Positions 16,325-24,687 of a DNA stretch of 64,000 nt are shown piece after piece. Location: positions 17,198 through 81,197 of the forward strand of contig NZ_CADFEJ010000024.1 of assembly GCF_902833055.1 (NCBI RefSeq), given 5' to 3'. Every line of letters begins with the position of its first letter. The first letter of the stretch is position 1. This DNA comes from Burkholderia territorii (lineage in GTDB: Bacteria; Pseudomonadota; Gammaproteobacteria; Burkholderiales; Burkholderiaceae). The translations under genes and the position numbers were made by a program. Below the pieces are notes generated by a model. The model was not told where the DNA came from and did no database searches. It saw only the letters and a program-made list of their open reading frames with translations.

Positions 16325-17584
16325 ATGGACAACACCGAACTCCCGAACCTCGCCTTCCTGTACGCGGTGCAGCGCGTTGCCGAAACCGGCAGCGTGAGCC
16401 GCGCCGCCGCCACGCTGTTTCGTGCGCAGTCTGCCGTCACACGCGCGGTGCAGGACCTCGAGACGGCCCTCGGCGAACCGCTGTTCGATCGCAAGCCGTC
16501 AGGCATGCTCGCGACACCGGTCGGCCGCGCGGTGCTGAAACGCGGTGAGCGCGTGTTCACCGAACTCGGCGCGCTCGCGAGCTGGTGTGCGCTGCGCCAG
16601 TCGCGCCGCCGCGCATCGGCCGAAGGCGGTCTGCCCGCGTATCTGCTCAACACGCGGCGGCTCCAGCTGTTCTCGACGCTCGCGCGGTATCGGCACATGC
16701 CGAGCGCCGCGCGAGCGCTCGGCCTCACGCAGCCAGCCGTCAGCAGCGCGATCCGGATTCTCGAGAGCGGTGCGGGTTTCGCGCTGTTCCATCGTCATCC
16801 GCGCGGCCTCCTGCTCACGGCCGACGGCGAGACGTTTCTGCTTCATGTGCGGCGCGCGCTGAACGAATTGCGGCACGTCGCCGACGACGTCGCCGCGCTG
16901 CACGGCAGCATCCAGGGTGTCGTAACCGTCGGTGCGCTGCCGCTCGGCCGCACGCTGATCCTGCCCGAAGCGGTCGCGCGCGTCGTCACGCGATTTCCGA
17001 AGGTGCGCGTGATCACCGACGAAAGCGCATACGAGGCGCTCGTCGCCGGTGTGCGCGCGGGCGACATCGACTTCATCCTCGGCGCGTTGCGCGTGAGCGA
17101 CCCGGCAAGCGACCTCGAGAACGAGCGGTTGATGTCCGAGAACCTCGTCGTGCTCGCGCGGCACGATCACCCGCTCGCCGGCGTCCGGAACCTCGGGCTC
17201 GCGAGCCTCGCCCGCGCGCAATGGATCCTGCCGCGCAGCCATGCGCCCGCGCGCGGCCTGTTCGAATCGCTGTTCCGGCGCATGAAGCTCAAGCCGCCGA
17301 TGCCGACGGTCGAAAGCGCGGACCTCGCGGTGATTCGCGGCCTGCTGCTGCATAGCGACATGCTCGCGGTGCTGTCCGCGCAGCAACTGCGCTACGAATG
17401 CGATGCGGGGCTGCTGGCCGTGCTCGATGTGCCGATGCGCGAAACGACCCGTGACATCGGCCTGATGACACGCACCGGCAGTCCACCGTCGCCCGCGGCG
17501 CGTGCGTTGATCGACGCGATACGCATCGTTGCGACCGAGGTCGCACGTACGCCGCACGCCCCTGCCACGACCATCGCGCGATAA
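16325..17584 (+). CDS. galR: LysR-family regulator with two N-terminal DNA-binding domains (GalR-like)
   Basis: A 419-residue protein, about 110 residues longer than a normal LysR regulator. The extra length is a second winged helix-turn-helix. The first lies at residues 7-66 (FLYAVQRVAETGSVSRAAAT...AVTRAVQDLETALG), the second at about 110-170 (LQLFSTLARYRHMPSAARALGLTQPAVSSAIRILE), and the effector domain runs from about 195. Both HTHs keep the S/T-x-AA...Q-(P/S)-A-V-(S/T) core. It is divergent from the gallate operon and should control it with gallate or a cleavage product as inducer. The start at 16325 is the ATG directly before the first HTH. Confidence 0.85.
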   Translation: MDNTELPNLAFLYAVQRVAETGSVSRAAATLFRAQSAVTRAVQDLETALGEPLFDRKPSGMLATPVGRAVLKRGERVFTELGALASWCALRQSRRRASAEGGLPAYLLNTRRLQLFSTLARYRHMPSAARALGLTQPAVSSAIRILESGAGFALFHRHPRGLLLTADGETFLLHVRRALNELRHVADDVAALHGSIQGVVTVGALPLGRTLILPEAVARVVTRFPKVRVITDESAYEALVAGVRAGDIDFILGALRVSDPASDLENERLMSENLVVLARHDHPLAGVRNLGLASLARAQWILPRSHAPARGLFESLFRRMKLKPPMPTVESADLAVIRGLLLHSDMLAVLSAQQLRYECDAGLLAVLDVPMRETTRDIGLMTRTGSPPSPAARALIDAIRIVATEVARTPHAPATTIAR

Positions 17585-17742
17585 GCAAAGTGCATGGCCG
17601 TCGAGCCCAATTCGCATCGGGCCGGTCGAATCCGTTGCCCCACAATGCAATCAATACACGGCGCCGTGTGCAACCGATGCGCGTAGCCGCCATAAGGCAT
17701 TGCGATACCGCCCGCGCATCACACACCCGAGGAGCGACACGC

Positions 17743-18660
17743 ATGATCGACCCGGCAATTTCCTTCATTGGTTTCGGCGAAGCCGGTGGGCTGCTCGGCG
17801 GCGCGCTGGCCGCCCGCGCCGTGCGCGTGACGATGTACGACCGGCAACTCGACGACGCACGGTCGGCGCCCGCGATGCGCGACAAGGCCGCGCGCCTGCA
17901 CGTCGAAGCCGCATCTTCACTCGCCGCCGCGATCCGCGACTCGCGCTGGATCGTGTCGGCCGTCACGGCGTCGTCCGACGCGGAAGTCGCGGCGGCGGTC
18001 GCCGTGCACATCCGCGCCGGACAGACTTTCATCGACATCAATTCGGTATCACCCGCGCGAAAGCAGCATGGCCAGCGTCTGATCGAAGCCGCCGGCGGGC
18101 GTTACGTCGAAGCGGCGGTGATGGCGCCCGTACCGCCTCACGGCCTCGCCGTGCCGATGCTGCTGGCCGGCCCGGCGGCCGAAACGATCTCGCTCGAACT
18201 GAATGCGCTCGGCTTCCATGCGCAGGCCGTGTCGACCCGCGTCGGCGTGGCGTCGGCGGCCAAGATGTGCCGCAGCGTGATGATCAAGGGAATCGAAGCG
18301 CTGACCGTCGAATGCCTCGGCGCGGCGCGCGCATACGGCGCCGACGCGCTCGTGCTCGCTTCGCTGCGGCAGACCTTCGACACGTTCGCGACGCTCCCCG
18401 ACCTGCCCGGCTACCTGATCGGCCGCGTCGCCGAACACGGCCGCCGGCGCGCGGCGGAGATGCGCGAAGTATGCGATACGCTGCGCGAAGGCGGCGTCAC
18501 GCCGGAGATGAGCGCCGCATGCGCATGCGTGCAGGATGCATTCATCGACAGGATGGCCGCCCGCGGGCTTGATTACCACGCGCTGCTGCCGCTCGACTGG
18601 CAAGATGTGCTCGACCGACTCGACGACCGGTTGCCGCGGGCACCGGCCCCCGGCGACTGA
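17743..18660 (+). CDS. NAD(P)-dependent oxidoreductase, DUF1932 / 6-phosphogluconate dehydrogenase-like
   Basis: A 305-residue Rossmann-fold dehydrogenase. The N-terminal dinucleotide site is FIGFGEAGG (G10-F-G12-E-A-G15), and the C-terminal half (about residues 190-265, ASAAKMCRSVMIKGIEAL) is the DUF1932 domain with a lysine at the usual catalytic place of beta-hydroxyacid dehydrogenases. GAGGAGCGACACGC precedes the ATG. It follows galR by 158 bp on the same strand and is probably part of the cluster. Members of this group act on small hydroxy- or keto-acids, and the substrate here is unknown. It is a candidate for an unassigned step in gallate catabolism. Confidence 0.78.
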   Translation: MIDPAISFIGFGEAGGLLGGALAARAVRVTMYDRQLDDARSAPAMRDKAARLHVEAASSLAAAIRDSRWIVSAVTASSDAEVAAAVAVHIRAGQTFIDINSVSPARKQHGQRLIEAAGGRYVEAAVMAPVPPHGLAVPMLLAGPAAETISLELNALGFHAQAVSTRVGVASAAKMCRSVMIKGIEALTVECLGAARAYGADALVLASLRQTFDTFATLPDLPGYLIGRVAEHGRRRAAEMREVCDTLREGGVTPEMSAACACVQDAFIDRMAARGLDYHALLPLDWQDVLDRLDDRLPRAPAPGD

Positions 18661-18681
18661 CGCACGACCGCGATCGCACTA

Positions 18682-19245
18682 TCACTGTACCTGCGCCGCA
18701 TGCGGCAACGCCGTCGCGAACACTGCGTCGATGAACCGGACCACGTCGTCGAGCGACGACGTGCACGTCGCACCCGCAGCGAGTTCACTAAACGCGCCGT
18801 CCGGCCCGAGGCAGATCAGCGGCTTGCACCAGCGCCGCGCGAGCGCGATCTCCTCGGCCGTGCCGTGCCCGCCGGGTAGCGCGACGATCAGGTCGCTGCT
18901 CAACACGTTCACGTAGTTGCGATTGATCGTGTGCGGATCGGCGCCCGGCTCGCGGCGCGGCAGCGGCGTGAGGATCGGTATCTCGACGAACGGATGCGGA
19001 TAGCCGTCGAGCGGCACGAAGCCCGCCTGCGGATCGGCCCGCGTCGGCACGATGCCGATCGACCGGCCGGCCCGTCCCGGCACGCCGGCGAACGCACGCG
19101 CGACCGCCAGCATCACACCCTGGCCGCCGCCCGTCAGCAGGTTGAAGCCGGCCTGCGCGAGCCATGCGCCGAGCGGCTCGGAAAACGCGAGCCATGGCTC
19201 CTTGCCCGAGCCCATCACGCCGATCGTTCGGTTCTTGAGTTGCAT
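18682..19245 (-). CDS. LOG-like / SLOG-fold protein (lysine-decarboxylase-like family)
   Basis: A 187-residue Rossmannoid protein. It has an N-terminal MGSGKEPW loop, a glycine-rich T-G-G-G-Q-G-V-M segment and the P-G-G-H-G-T-A-E-E motif. The last fits the PGGxGTxxE signature of LOG-type nucleotide phosphoribohydrolases and relatives. It begins MQLKNRTIGVMG at 19245, just after the end of the MFS gene (78 bp), so the two probably form a transcription unit. The family includes cytokinin-activating enzymes and nucleotide-binding proteins (TIGR00725-like). The exact ligand cannot be assigned. Confidence 0.72.
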   Translation of the reverse strand: MQLKNRTIGVMGSGKEPWLAFSEPLGAWLAQAGFNLLTGGGQGVMLAVARAFAGVPGRAGRSIGIVPTRADPQAGFVPLDGYPHPFVEIPILTPLPRREPGADPHTINRNYVNVLSSDLIVALPGGHGTAEEIALARRWCKPLICLGPDGAFSELAAGATCTSSLDDVVRFIDAVFATALPHAAQVQ

Positions 19246-19323
19246 GGTGAATTCCGGTGACGAATTCCAGTTGAACTGCGGCGTGGCGCCGGGTCGCGGC
19301 ACCCGGCGCCACGCCGCACGTCG

Positions 19324-20571
19324 TCAGTCGAGTTCGACGCCCTTCAGTTCCGGAATCAGGAACAGCGTCGCGATCATGTCGAGCACGTACAGGCCGGCGA
19401 GCAGCGCGATCGCCGTCTGGAACGAATAGTGCGCGGCGAGCGCGCCGACGGCCACCGGCCCGAAACCGCCGACCGCGCGGCCGATGTTCCACAGCACGTT
19501 CTGCGCGGTCGCACGCGCGGCGGTCGGGTAGCCTTCGGACATCAGCGTGCCGTAGCCGCCGACCATCCCGTTGACGAACATCCCCATCAGCGCGCCGGCC
19601 CACAGCATGGCCGTCGGGTCCGACAGGCGCGCATATGCGATGACCGTCACGACCGAACCGAGCTGATACAGCAGGAACGTCGGCTTGCGGCCGATGCGAT
19701 CGGCGAGCTGCCCGAACGTCCAGACGCCGATCATCATCCCGACGACGGTCGCCGCCGTCCACAGCCCCGACTTCGTCAGCGAGAAGCCCATCTGCTTCGA
19801 CAGGAAGGTGGGCAGCCAGATCATGATCCCGTAGTAGCCGAAGTTCTGGACCGAGCACAGGATCACGATGCCGAGACTCGTGCGCGCGGTGCGGGCGTCG
19901 GCGACGAGCATCCGGAATGCGTTGGCCCGTGGCTGCGCCGCGCGCTGCACGAAGAGCTCCGGCTCGTGCAGCCGGTTGCGCAGCAGCCACGCGAGCAGCG
20001 CGGGCAGCACGCCGACCACGAACATCCCGCGCCAGCCGACATGGAGCAGCAGCAGCGGCGTCAGCAGCGCGGCCAGCAGCACGCCGGCCTGCCAGCCGAG
20101 CGCAACGTAGCACGAAACGCGCGCCCGCTTGCTCGCCGGCCACGCTTCGGCCGCGAGCGCCATGCCGATGCCGAACTCGCCGCCAAGGCCGATGCCCGCG
20201 ATGGTCCGGTACACGAGCAGATCCCGGAAGCCCTGCGCGAACGCGCACAGGCCGGTGAAGACCGCGAACAGCATGATCGTCCAGGTCAGGACGCGCACAC
20301 GGCCGTAACGGTCGCTCAGTGCACCGAACAGAATGCCGCCCGCGACGGCGCCGATCAGCGTCCACGTGACGAGCGCGCCGCCCTGCCCGGGCGTCAGCTG
20401 CAATGCCGCAGTGATCGCCGGCAGCATGAAGCCGAGGATCAGCAGATCGAAGCCGTCCATTGCATAGCCGATCGCCGAGCCGGCCAGCGCCTTCCACGCG
20501 TACGCGTTGACCTGATCGTCGCGCGACGGCGCCGGATCGCCCAGCGCCGAAGATTTCATGTTTGCTGCCAT
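19324..20571 (-). CDS. MFS transporter (sugar-acid/aromatic-acid type)
   Basis: A 415-residue, 12-helix major facilitator. TM1 reads AIGYAMDGFDLLILGF, loop 2-3 has F-G-A-L-S-D-R-Y-G-R and loop 8-9 has G-Q-L-A-D-R-I-G-R-K, both MFS signatures. The D-G-F-D in TM1 places it near the aromatic-acid and sialate/shikimate symporter groups. The ATG at 20571 follows CAGGACACC. An alternative ATG four codons later is possible. It heads a two-gene unit with the LOG-like gene. The substrate is unknown. Its closeness to the gallate cluster may be coincidental, since it runs convergently to it. Confidence 0.83.
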   Translation of the reverse strand: MAANMKSSALGDPAPSRDDQVNAYAWKALAGSAIGYAMDGFDLLILGFMLPAITAALQLTPGQGGALVTWTLIGAVAGGILFGALSDRYGRVRVLTWTIMLFAVFTGLCAFAQGFRDLLVYRTIAGIGLGGEFGIGMALAAEAWPASKRARVSCYVALGWQAGVLLAALLTPLLLLHVGWRGMFVVGVLPALLAWLLRNRLHEPELFVQRAAQPRANAFRMLVADARTARTSLGIVILCSVQNFGYYGIMIWLPTFLSKQMGFSLTKSGLWTAATVVGMMIGVWTFGQLADRIGRKPTFLLYQLGSVVTVIAYARLSDPTAMLWAGALMGMFVNGMVGGYGTLMSEGYPTAARATAQNVLWNIGRAVGGFGPVAVGALAAHYSFQTAIALLAGLYVLDMIATLFLIPELKGVELD

Positions 20572-20839
20572 GGTGTCCTGCCGGAAATGTCCGGGCGACA
20601 TTCTAAAGCCTGCCCCGTGCCTGACGGGCCGGCGGACGCGCGCACGCGCAAAGCGTCGCGCGGCCCGCTTCCGGGAACGGAGGCAGGCCGCGCGGGTAAT
20701 GAATTTGAAAGATGGTGAAGTCGGCGATCGCACAATCAGGCGGGACACCGAAACAACGCGATGAAGCGGATCTTGCGAGGCCGGCATCGCCGCCGGCGCG
20801 GATCGACCGGCACTGGGGCGGTGCCGGCGCGGTGCTGCC

Positions 20840-21169
20840 TCAGCCCTGATCGTCGCCGGGCCACCAGGTCTTTGCCGCGCGCTCGACGAGCAGCGTATCG
20901 AGATCCTTGCCTTCGAGCCATTTGGGTCGCGGGCCACGGCCCGACCACGAGCGGCCGGTCGTCGGATCGTAATACTTGGCAGGCGCCTTGCGTTTTCGCT
21001 GGACGATGTAGCCGAGGGCGCTCAGCACTTCCTGCTGCGTGATGCCCAACAGCTCGACCTGTTCCTTGAACGCCGCGAGTGCGGCTTGCTTCTCTTTCTG
21101 CTTCGCTTCCGACAGCTTGATGTTCAGGTCCCGAAGTTGTGCTTCGAGCTCCTGCAGGGCCTGGGTCAT
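20840..21169 (-). CDS. H-NS family histone-like DNA-binding protein
   Basis: A 109-residue nucleoid protein. Residues 1-40 form a charged coiled coil for oligomerisation (LQELEAQLRDLNIKLSEAKQKEK). Residues 62-95 form the H-NS DNA-binding domain (KYYDPTTGRSWSGRGPRPKWL). In place of the usual Q/R-G-R core it shows G-R-G-P-R-P, a variant common in Burkholderia. It starts MTQALQE, preceded by GAGGATGAATAC, and a start 7 codons upstream is also open. Such proteins silence AT-rich foreign DNA and bind minor grooves. It is a lone gene with a long upstream region. Confidence 0.88.
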   Translation of the reverse strand: MTQALQELEAQLRDLNIKLSEAKQKEKQAALAAFKEQVELLGITQQEVLSALGYIVQRKRKAPAKYYDPTTGRSWSGRGPRPKWLEGKDLDTLLVERAAKTWWPGDDQG

Positions 21170-21194
21170 GTATTCATCCTCTTTGGGCATGTTT

Positions 21195-21728
21195 TTATTC
21201 AAAAAACCTCCGATGGGCGAAGCTATCACGAAGTTCCGCCAATCTGTGTTGCGATATGTGAATCGGTTGCCTGGACCTGTAAGGCTTTCGAAGTATGCCG
21301 AATGTCGCGCCATCGTCGAAAAACACATGGCATCGGCACGCAACACGCGGCTCGGCGCATTCGAGCGCGCGACGAGCCGTCGGTGGCGACCTCCTCGCCA
21401 CCTGCCGCCGCATCGGACAGGCGCGGCATGGCGCGAATGATAGCAGTGCGCATCCGTCATGTTCGAGGACTTTTGCGGTCCGGCGCACACTTGCCTTCGC
21501 GAGCCCGCGAGTGTCGGCGCAGGTGCAGCGGTTTACATGCCGAAGCTGCAACCCTCCGGCGCGAACGGTGTATGGAGCATCGCTGCCGCGCGCGGCGTTC
21601 AGCGCGCGCTCGATATGGACGACGTAACGTTCAGCTTCGCCGGGCAACGCGGCCCGGATGCGCTCGGCGTGCTCGTCAACCGGCAGGCACGCAGCCGCGC
21701 GCCGGATCGCGTCGTCCGTGACGAACAC
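21195..21728 (-). CDS. Possible hypothetical protein, in frame after the RmlD-like gene
   Basis: An open frame of 177 codons from a GTG. It continues in the same frame directly after the stop codon of the RmlD-like gene, with no stop between. The first 60 residues (MFVTDDAIRRAAACLPVDEH...) have protein-like composition and GC-rich third positions. The remainder is Cys/Arg-rich and looks less like a real protein, so the true end may be earlier. No strong ribosome-binding site precedes the GTG. It could be a small real gene, the old 3' end of a longer gene, or chance. Confidence 0.3.
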   Translation of the reverse strand: MFVTDDAIRRAAACLPVDEHAERIRAALPGEAERYVVHIERALNAARGSDAPYTVRAGGLQLRHVNRCTCADTRGLAKASVRRTAKVLEHDGCALLSFAPCRACPMRRQVARRSPPTARRALECAEPRVACRCHVFFDDGATFGILRKPYRSRQPIHISQHRLAELRDSFAHRRFFE

Positions 21729-21767
21729 GTATCGCGACGGGCCGTCGCTCCCGATCCTTCGTATGCG

Positions 21768-22712
21768 TCAGGGCAGCGGCGGCGCATCGCGCAGCACCGC
21801 TTGCAGCCCGGTTGCGAACGGCGTCGCATGATCGATCCCGAGTGCGCGCACGCTCGATGCATCGAGGTGGCAATCGTACGGACGCGGCGTCGCATCGGCC
21901 GGCGTGTCGATCCGCGCGAGCGCCGCGTCGATGCCGAGCACGGCCGCGATCCGTTGCGCGATGTCGTACTTCGTCATCGGCTCCTCGCCCGACCAATGAC
22001 GGATTCCCGTGACGGGCGAGCCCGCGAGATGCCGCAGCGTCAGGTCGCGGATGACCGCCGCGACGTCGGGTGTGTAGGTCGGATAGCGGATCGCCCACGC
22101 GTCCATCCCGACCGCATCCGCGCCCGGTCGCGCGGACGCGACGGTCGCCGGCACGAGGCTTGTGACGGCCGACTCCCGCCAGTCGACGATCGGCCCGTAG
22201 AGCAACGGCAGGCGCAGCACGCATGCGAGCGGCGACGCGGCGAGCAACGCGGCCTCGCCTTCCAGCTTGGTGCGGCCGTAGATGTTCAGCGGGTTCGGCG
22301 TTGCGTCCTCGCGATACGGTGCCGCGTTGCCGTCGAACACATAGTCGGTGGAGATGCCGAGTGTCCACGCGCCGTAGCGTGCGGCGAGCGCGCCGATGCG
22401 GGCCGGTGCGTCGACGTTGATCGCGCGCGCGGCCGCGGGGTCGTGTTCGCAGACGTCCGGGCGGCGTTCGGCGGCGCAGATGATTACGGCAGCCGGCCGG
22501 GAAGTCGCGAATAGGTGTTCGAGCGCCGGCTGATCGAGCGCGTCGAGCCGGGCGACGTTTTCCGGCCGCAGTGCAAGGCGCCGTGCGCCCGCGGTGTCCG
22601 GGTGACGGATCGTTCCGATCGTCGTCAGCGACGATTCGCGGGACAGCGATGCAGCAACCGCACGGCCGAGCAGGCCGGACGCGCCGATGAGAAGGATGGT
22701 CGGATGCGGCAC
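21768..22712 (-). CDS. NAD(P)-dependent sugar-nucleotide reductase-like protein (RmlD/SDR family)
   Basis: A 314-residue extended short-chain dehydrogenase of the RmlD type. The Rossmann motif is G10-A-S-G-L-L-G, the STDYVFDG block lies at 121-128, and the catalytic Y145-x3-K149 pair sits in YGRTKLEG. RmlD reduces dTDP-4-dehydrorhamnose. No other rhamnose genes are near, so a divergent member acting on another substrate is possible. It is a single minus-strand gene, separated from doxX by that gene's terminator. Confidence 0.78.
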   Translation of the reverse strand: MPHPTILLIGASGLLGRAVAASLSRESSLTTIGTIRHPDTAGARRLALRPENVARLDALDQPALEHLFATSRPAAVIICAAERRPDVCEHDPAAARAINVDAPARIGALAARYGAWTLGISTDYVFDGNAAPYREDATPNPLNIYGRTKLEGEAALLAASPLACVLRLPLLYGPIVDWRESAVTSLVPATVASARPGADAVGMDAWAIRYPTYTPDVAAVIRDLTLRHLAGSPVTGIRHWSGEEPMTKYDIAQRIAAVLGIDAALARIDTPADATPRPYDCHLDASSVRALGIDHATPFATGLQAVLRDAPPLP

Positions 22713-22809
22713 GGTGGCGAACGATGAAAGGGGATGAGGGCCCCCAATCTATACGAGAACGCGCAGTCGATGTCGATTTCGCGCGCACGTCGACGACGTG
22801 CGTATGATG

Positions 22810-22845
22810 AAAAAGGCCCGATGCGCGATTGCGCGCACCGGGCCT
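22810..22845 (-). terminator. Rho-independent terminator of doxX
   Basis: Read on the minus strand, the AGGCCCGGTGCGCG arm pairs with CGCGCATCGGGCCT (with one small mismatch), and TTTTTC follows. This is a classic intrinsic terminator 28 bp after the DoxX stop. Confidence 0.85.
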
Positions 22846-22873
22846 GTCGTGCGGCACGAAGTCTCGCGTCCGC

Positions 22874-23287
22874 TTACTTGCGGTCGAACGAATAGCGCCC
22901 CGGCCCGCTTACCGCGAGCAACAGCAGCCCGCCGATGATGCTGATGTTCTTGTAGAAGTTGATCATCGCCAGATACTGATCCATGCCCTGCAGCGCCCAG
23001 TAGCGATGCCCGATCAACGCGGTCGCGAGCGTATAGACCGCGAACACCAGCGCGAGCGGACGCGTATAGAACCCGACCGCGATCAGCGCGCCGCCGACCA
23101 GCTCGACCGCCACCGCGATCACCGCCGACAGTTCCGGCGACGGTGCGCCGGTCGACGCCATGTACGCGACCGTGCCCGAGAAGCCGTTCAGCTTCTGCCA
23201 GCCGAACAACACGAACAGGATCATCATCAGCACGCGAGCCGCCAGCAGCAGCTCGTCCTTCTTCGACTCCAGCGAAACGTAACGCAT
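22874..23287 (-). CDS. DoxX family membrane protein
   Basis: A 137-residue protein with four hydrophobic helices (about residues 14-32, 52-75, 78-98 and 107-128). The early motif R-V-L-M-M-I-L-F-V-L-F-G-W-Q-K is characteristic of DoxX/DoxD proteins. The family is linked to thiosulfate- or quinone-related redox chemistry and oxidative stress. AAGGTGATTGCT precedes the ATG at 23287. The gene is single, has its own terminator and a LysR-like palindrome upstream. The redox role is family knowledge, not shown here. Confidence 0.85.
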   Translation of the reverse strand: MRYVSLESKKDELLLAARVLMMILFVLFGWQKLNGFSGTVAYMASTGAPSPELSAVIAVAVELVGGALIAVGFYTRPLALVFAVYTLATALIGHRYWALQGMDQYLAMINFYKNISIIGGLLLLAVSGPGRYSFDRK

Positions 23288-23535
23288 AGCAATCACCTTG
23301 ATTTGACGGTTTGACGCATTCGGTACCGACGTCCGCGCAACGGCGGATCCACGGATCGGCAACGAACCCTCCTCGCACGATCGAACCGCGGGCCGTCCGG
23401 CCCGCTGCCGAAGAATCCGTTCCGTCGCGCCGTCGTGGCGCGCTGCGGTGCGGTTCTGGCGAAGCACGGGTGCAGTCTACTGTCCCACCGGAAATCATCA
23501 ATCCGTCAAAACAAGATTCGCTGTCTCTATTCAGT

Positions 23536-23548
23536 GGACAATTGTCAC
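23536..23548. promoter_or_regulatory. LysR-type T-N11-A palindrome upstream of doxX
   Basis: GACAATTGTC at 23537-23546 is a perfect 10-bp palindrome nested in TGGACAATTGTCA, which fits the T-N11-A rule for LysR operators. It lies 250 bp upstream of the DoxX start, in a 320-bp spacer with no gene. A related site lies between the LysR and pirin genes near 25975. Confidence 0.4.
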
Positions 23549-23607
23549 GTAACAAACGCGTCATGGCCCGCCGCGCACATTTCGCGCCGGCATACCCGGC
23601 TGGCGGA

Positions 23608-24687
23608 TCACATCAAATCGATCGGCAACGTCTTGTCGAGATTGTCGTGCCAGGCGCGAATGGTCTTCGGCACGGTCTTTTTCCATGCCGGCACGCTCGT
23701 GTAATAGCGCATCCGCACGTTGCCGTGGGCATCGAATACCAGCAGGCCGATCCACAGATCAGTGCCGCGACGCATCACGATCGCGGCGTTCGTCGTTGCG
23801 ATGCCGCGTACCCAGTACGACTTCACGCCGGCATTCAGGCCGTCGAGATCCTGCTCGTCCGCGCTGGAATTGACCGTGTCGACGAGCGTCTGGTAATCGG
23901 CGCCGAGCAGCTTGTGCGCGATCGCGTTCTGCCGCGCGTCGGTCAGCACCTTCAGGGTCACGAGATCCGCCGCCTGACTCGCCTGCGCCTTCGATGCCGT
24001 CACGTAGTCGCCCGAATACACGACGCCTGCACCGGCGCCGCAATCGGCATCGCCGCCCTGTTGAGCGACGTGCACGCGCCCGCCCTTGCGGCTGAAATCG
24101 AGCCGGCAGCGATCCTGGCGGAACGTGCCGGTGTCGCCGTGCAGTTCGATATCGCCGCTCAGGCCGCCGGTATTCGCGCCGTTGTTGCCGCTCAGTTCGA
24201 AGTGAAGGCGCGGTGCCGTGCCGCTGAACGTCAACACGCCACCGAACGACGGGTTCGCGCTGTCGCGATACCACGTCTGCTGCCAGCGATCGGCCGCAAG
24301 CGACGTGCCGTTCAGGCTCGCGAGCCGCTCGCGATAGCGGTCGCCGAGGCACGATGCATCGTTTCCACAACGATCGCGCTGCTTGAGCCAGTCCAGCTGC
24401 GCAGCCTTCAGCGCGGCCGTATCGCCACCTTTGGCAAGCGCCTTCTTCCACGCCGCCGCCAGCTCTCCGTCGAGCGCCGACAGCCCGGCATCCGCACAGA
24501 TCGCCTTCTCGCTCGGCGACGCGGCTTTCGCGCAATCGAAGCCCGCCGCATGCACGGCCATCGGCAAAATGGTAAGCATTGCCAACATCATGACGGATCG
24601 CAGGTTCGCGCTCCGCGCATGCCGGCCGTAACGCGCGGCTGCCTCTCGCTCGCCCGCGCGAGCATTCGATCGGTTCTTCGTTGTCAT
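23608..24687 (-). CDS. Secreted protein with N-terminal LprI-like domain
   Basis: A 359-residue protein. Residues 30-48 form a signal peptide core (SVMMLAMLTILPMAVHAA) after a long basic N-terminus, so the true start may be the ATG pair near residue 33. Residues 49-125 form a LprI/DUF1311-type domain with Cys at 52, 64, 107 and 113, the family's disulfide pattern. LprI-like proteins are envelope proteins, one of which inhibits lysozyme. The rest (about 130-359) is a polar beta-rich region of no known family, with a C-terminal WIGLLVFDAHGNVRMRYYTS segment. It probably acts in the periplasm. Confidence 0.72.
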   Translation of the reverse strand: MTTKNRSNARAGEREAAARYGRHARSANLRSVMMLAMLTILPMAVHAAGFDCAKAASPSEKAICADAGLSALDGELAAAWKKALAKGGDTAALKAAQLDWLKQRDRCGNDASCLGDRYRERLASLNGTSLAADRWQQTWYRDSANPSFGGVLTFSGTAPRLHFELSGNNGANTGGLSGDIELHGDTGTFRQDRCRLDFSRKGGRVHVAQQGGDADCGAGAGVVYSGDYVTASKAQASQAADLVTLKVLTDARQNAIAHKLLGADYQTLVDTVNSSADEQDLDGLNAGVKSYWVRGIATTNAAIVMRRGTDLWIGLLVFDAHGNVRMRYYTSVPAWKKTVPKTIRAWHDNLDKTLPIDLM

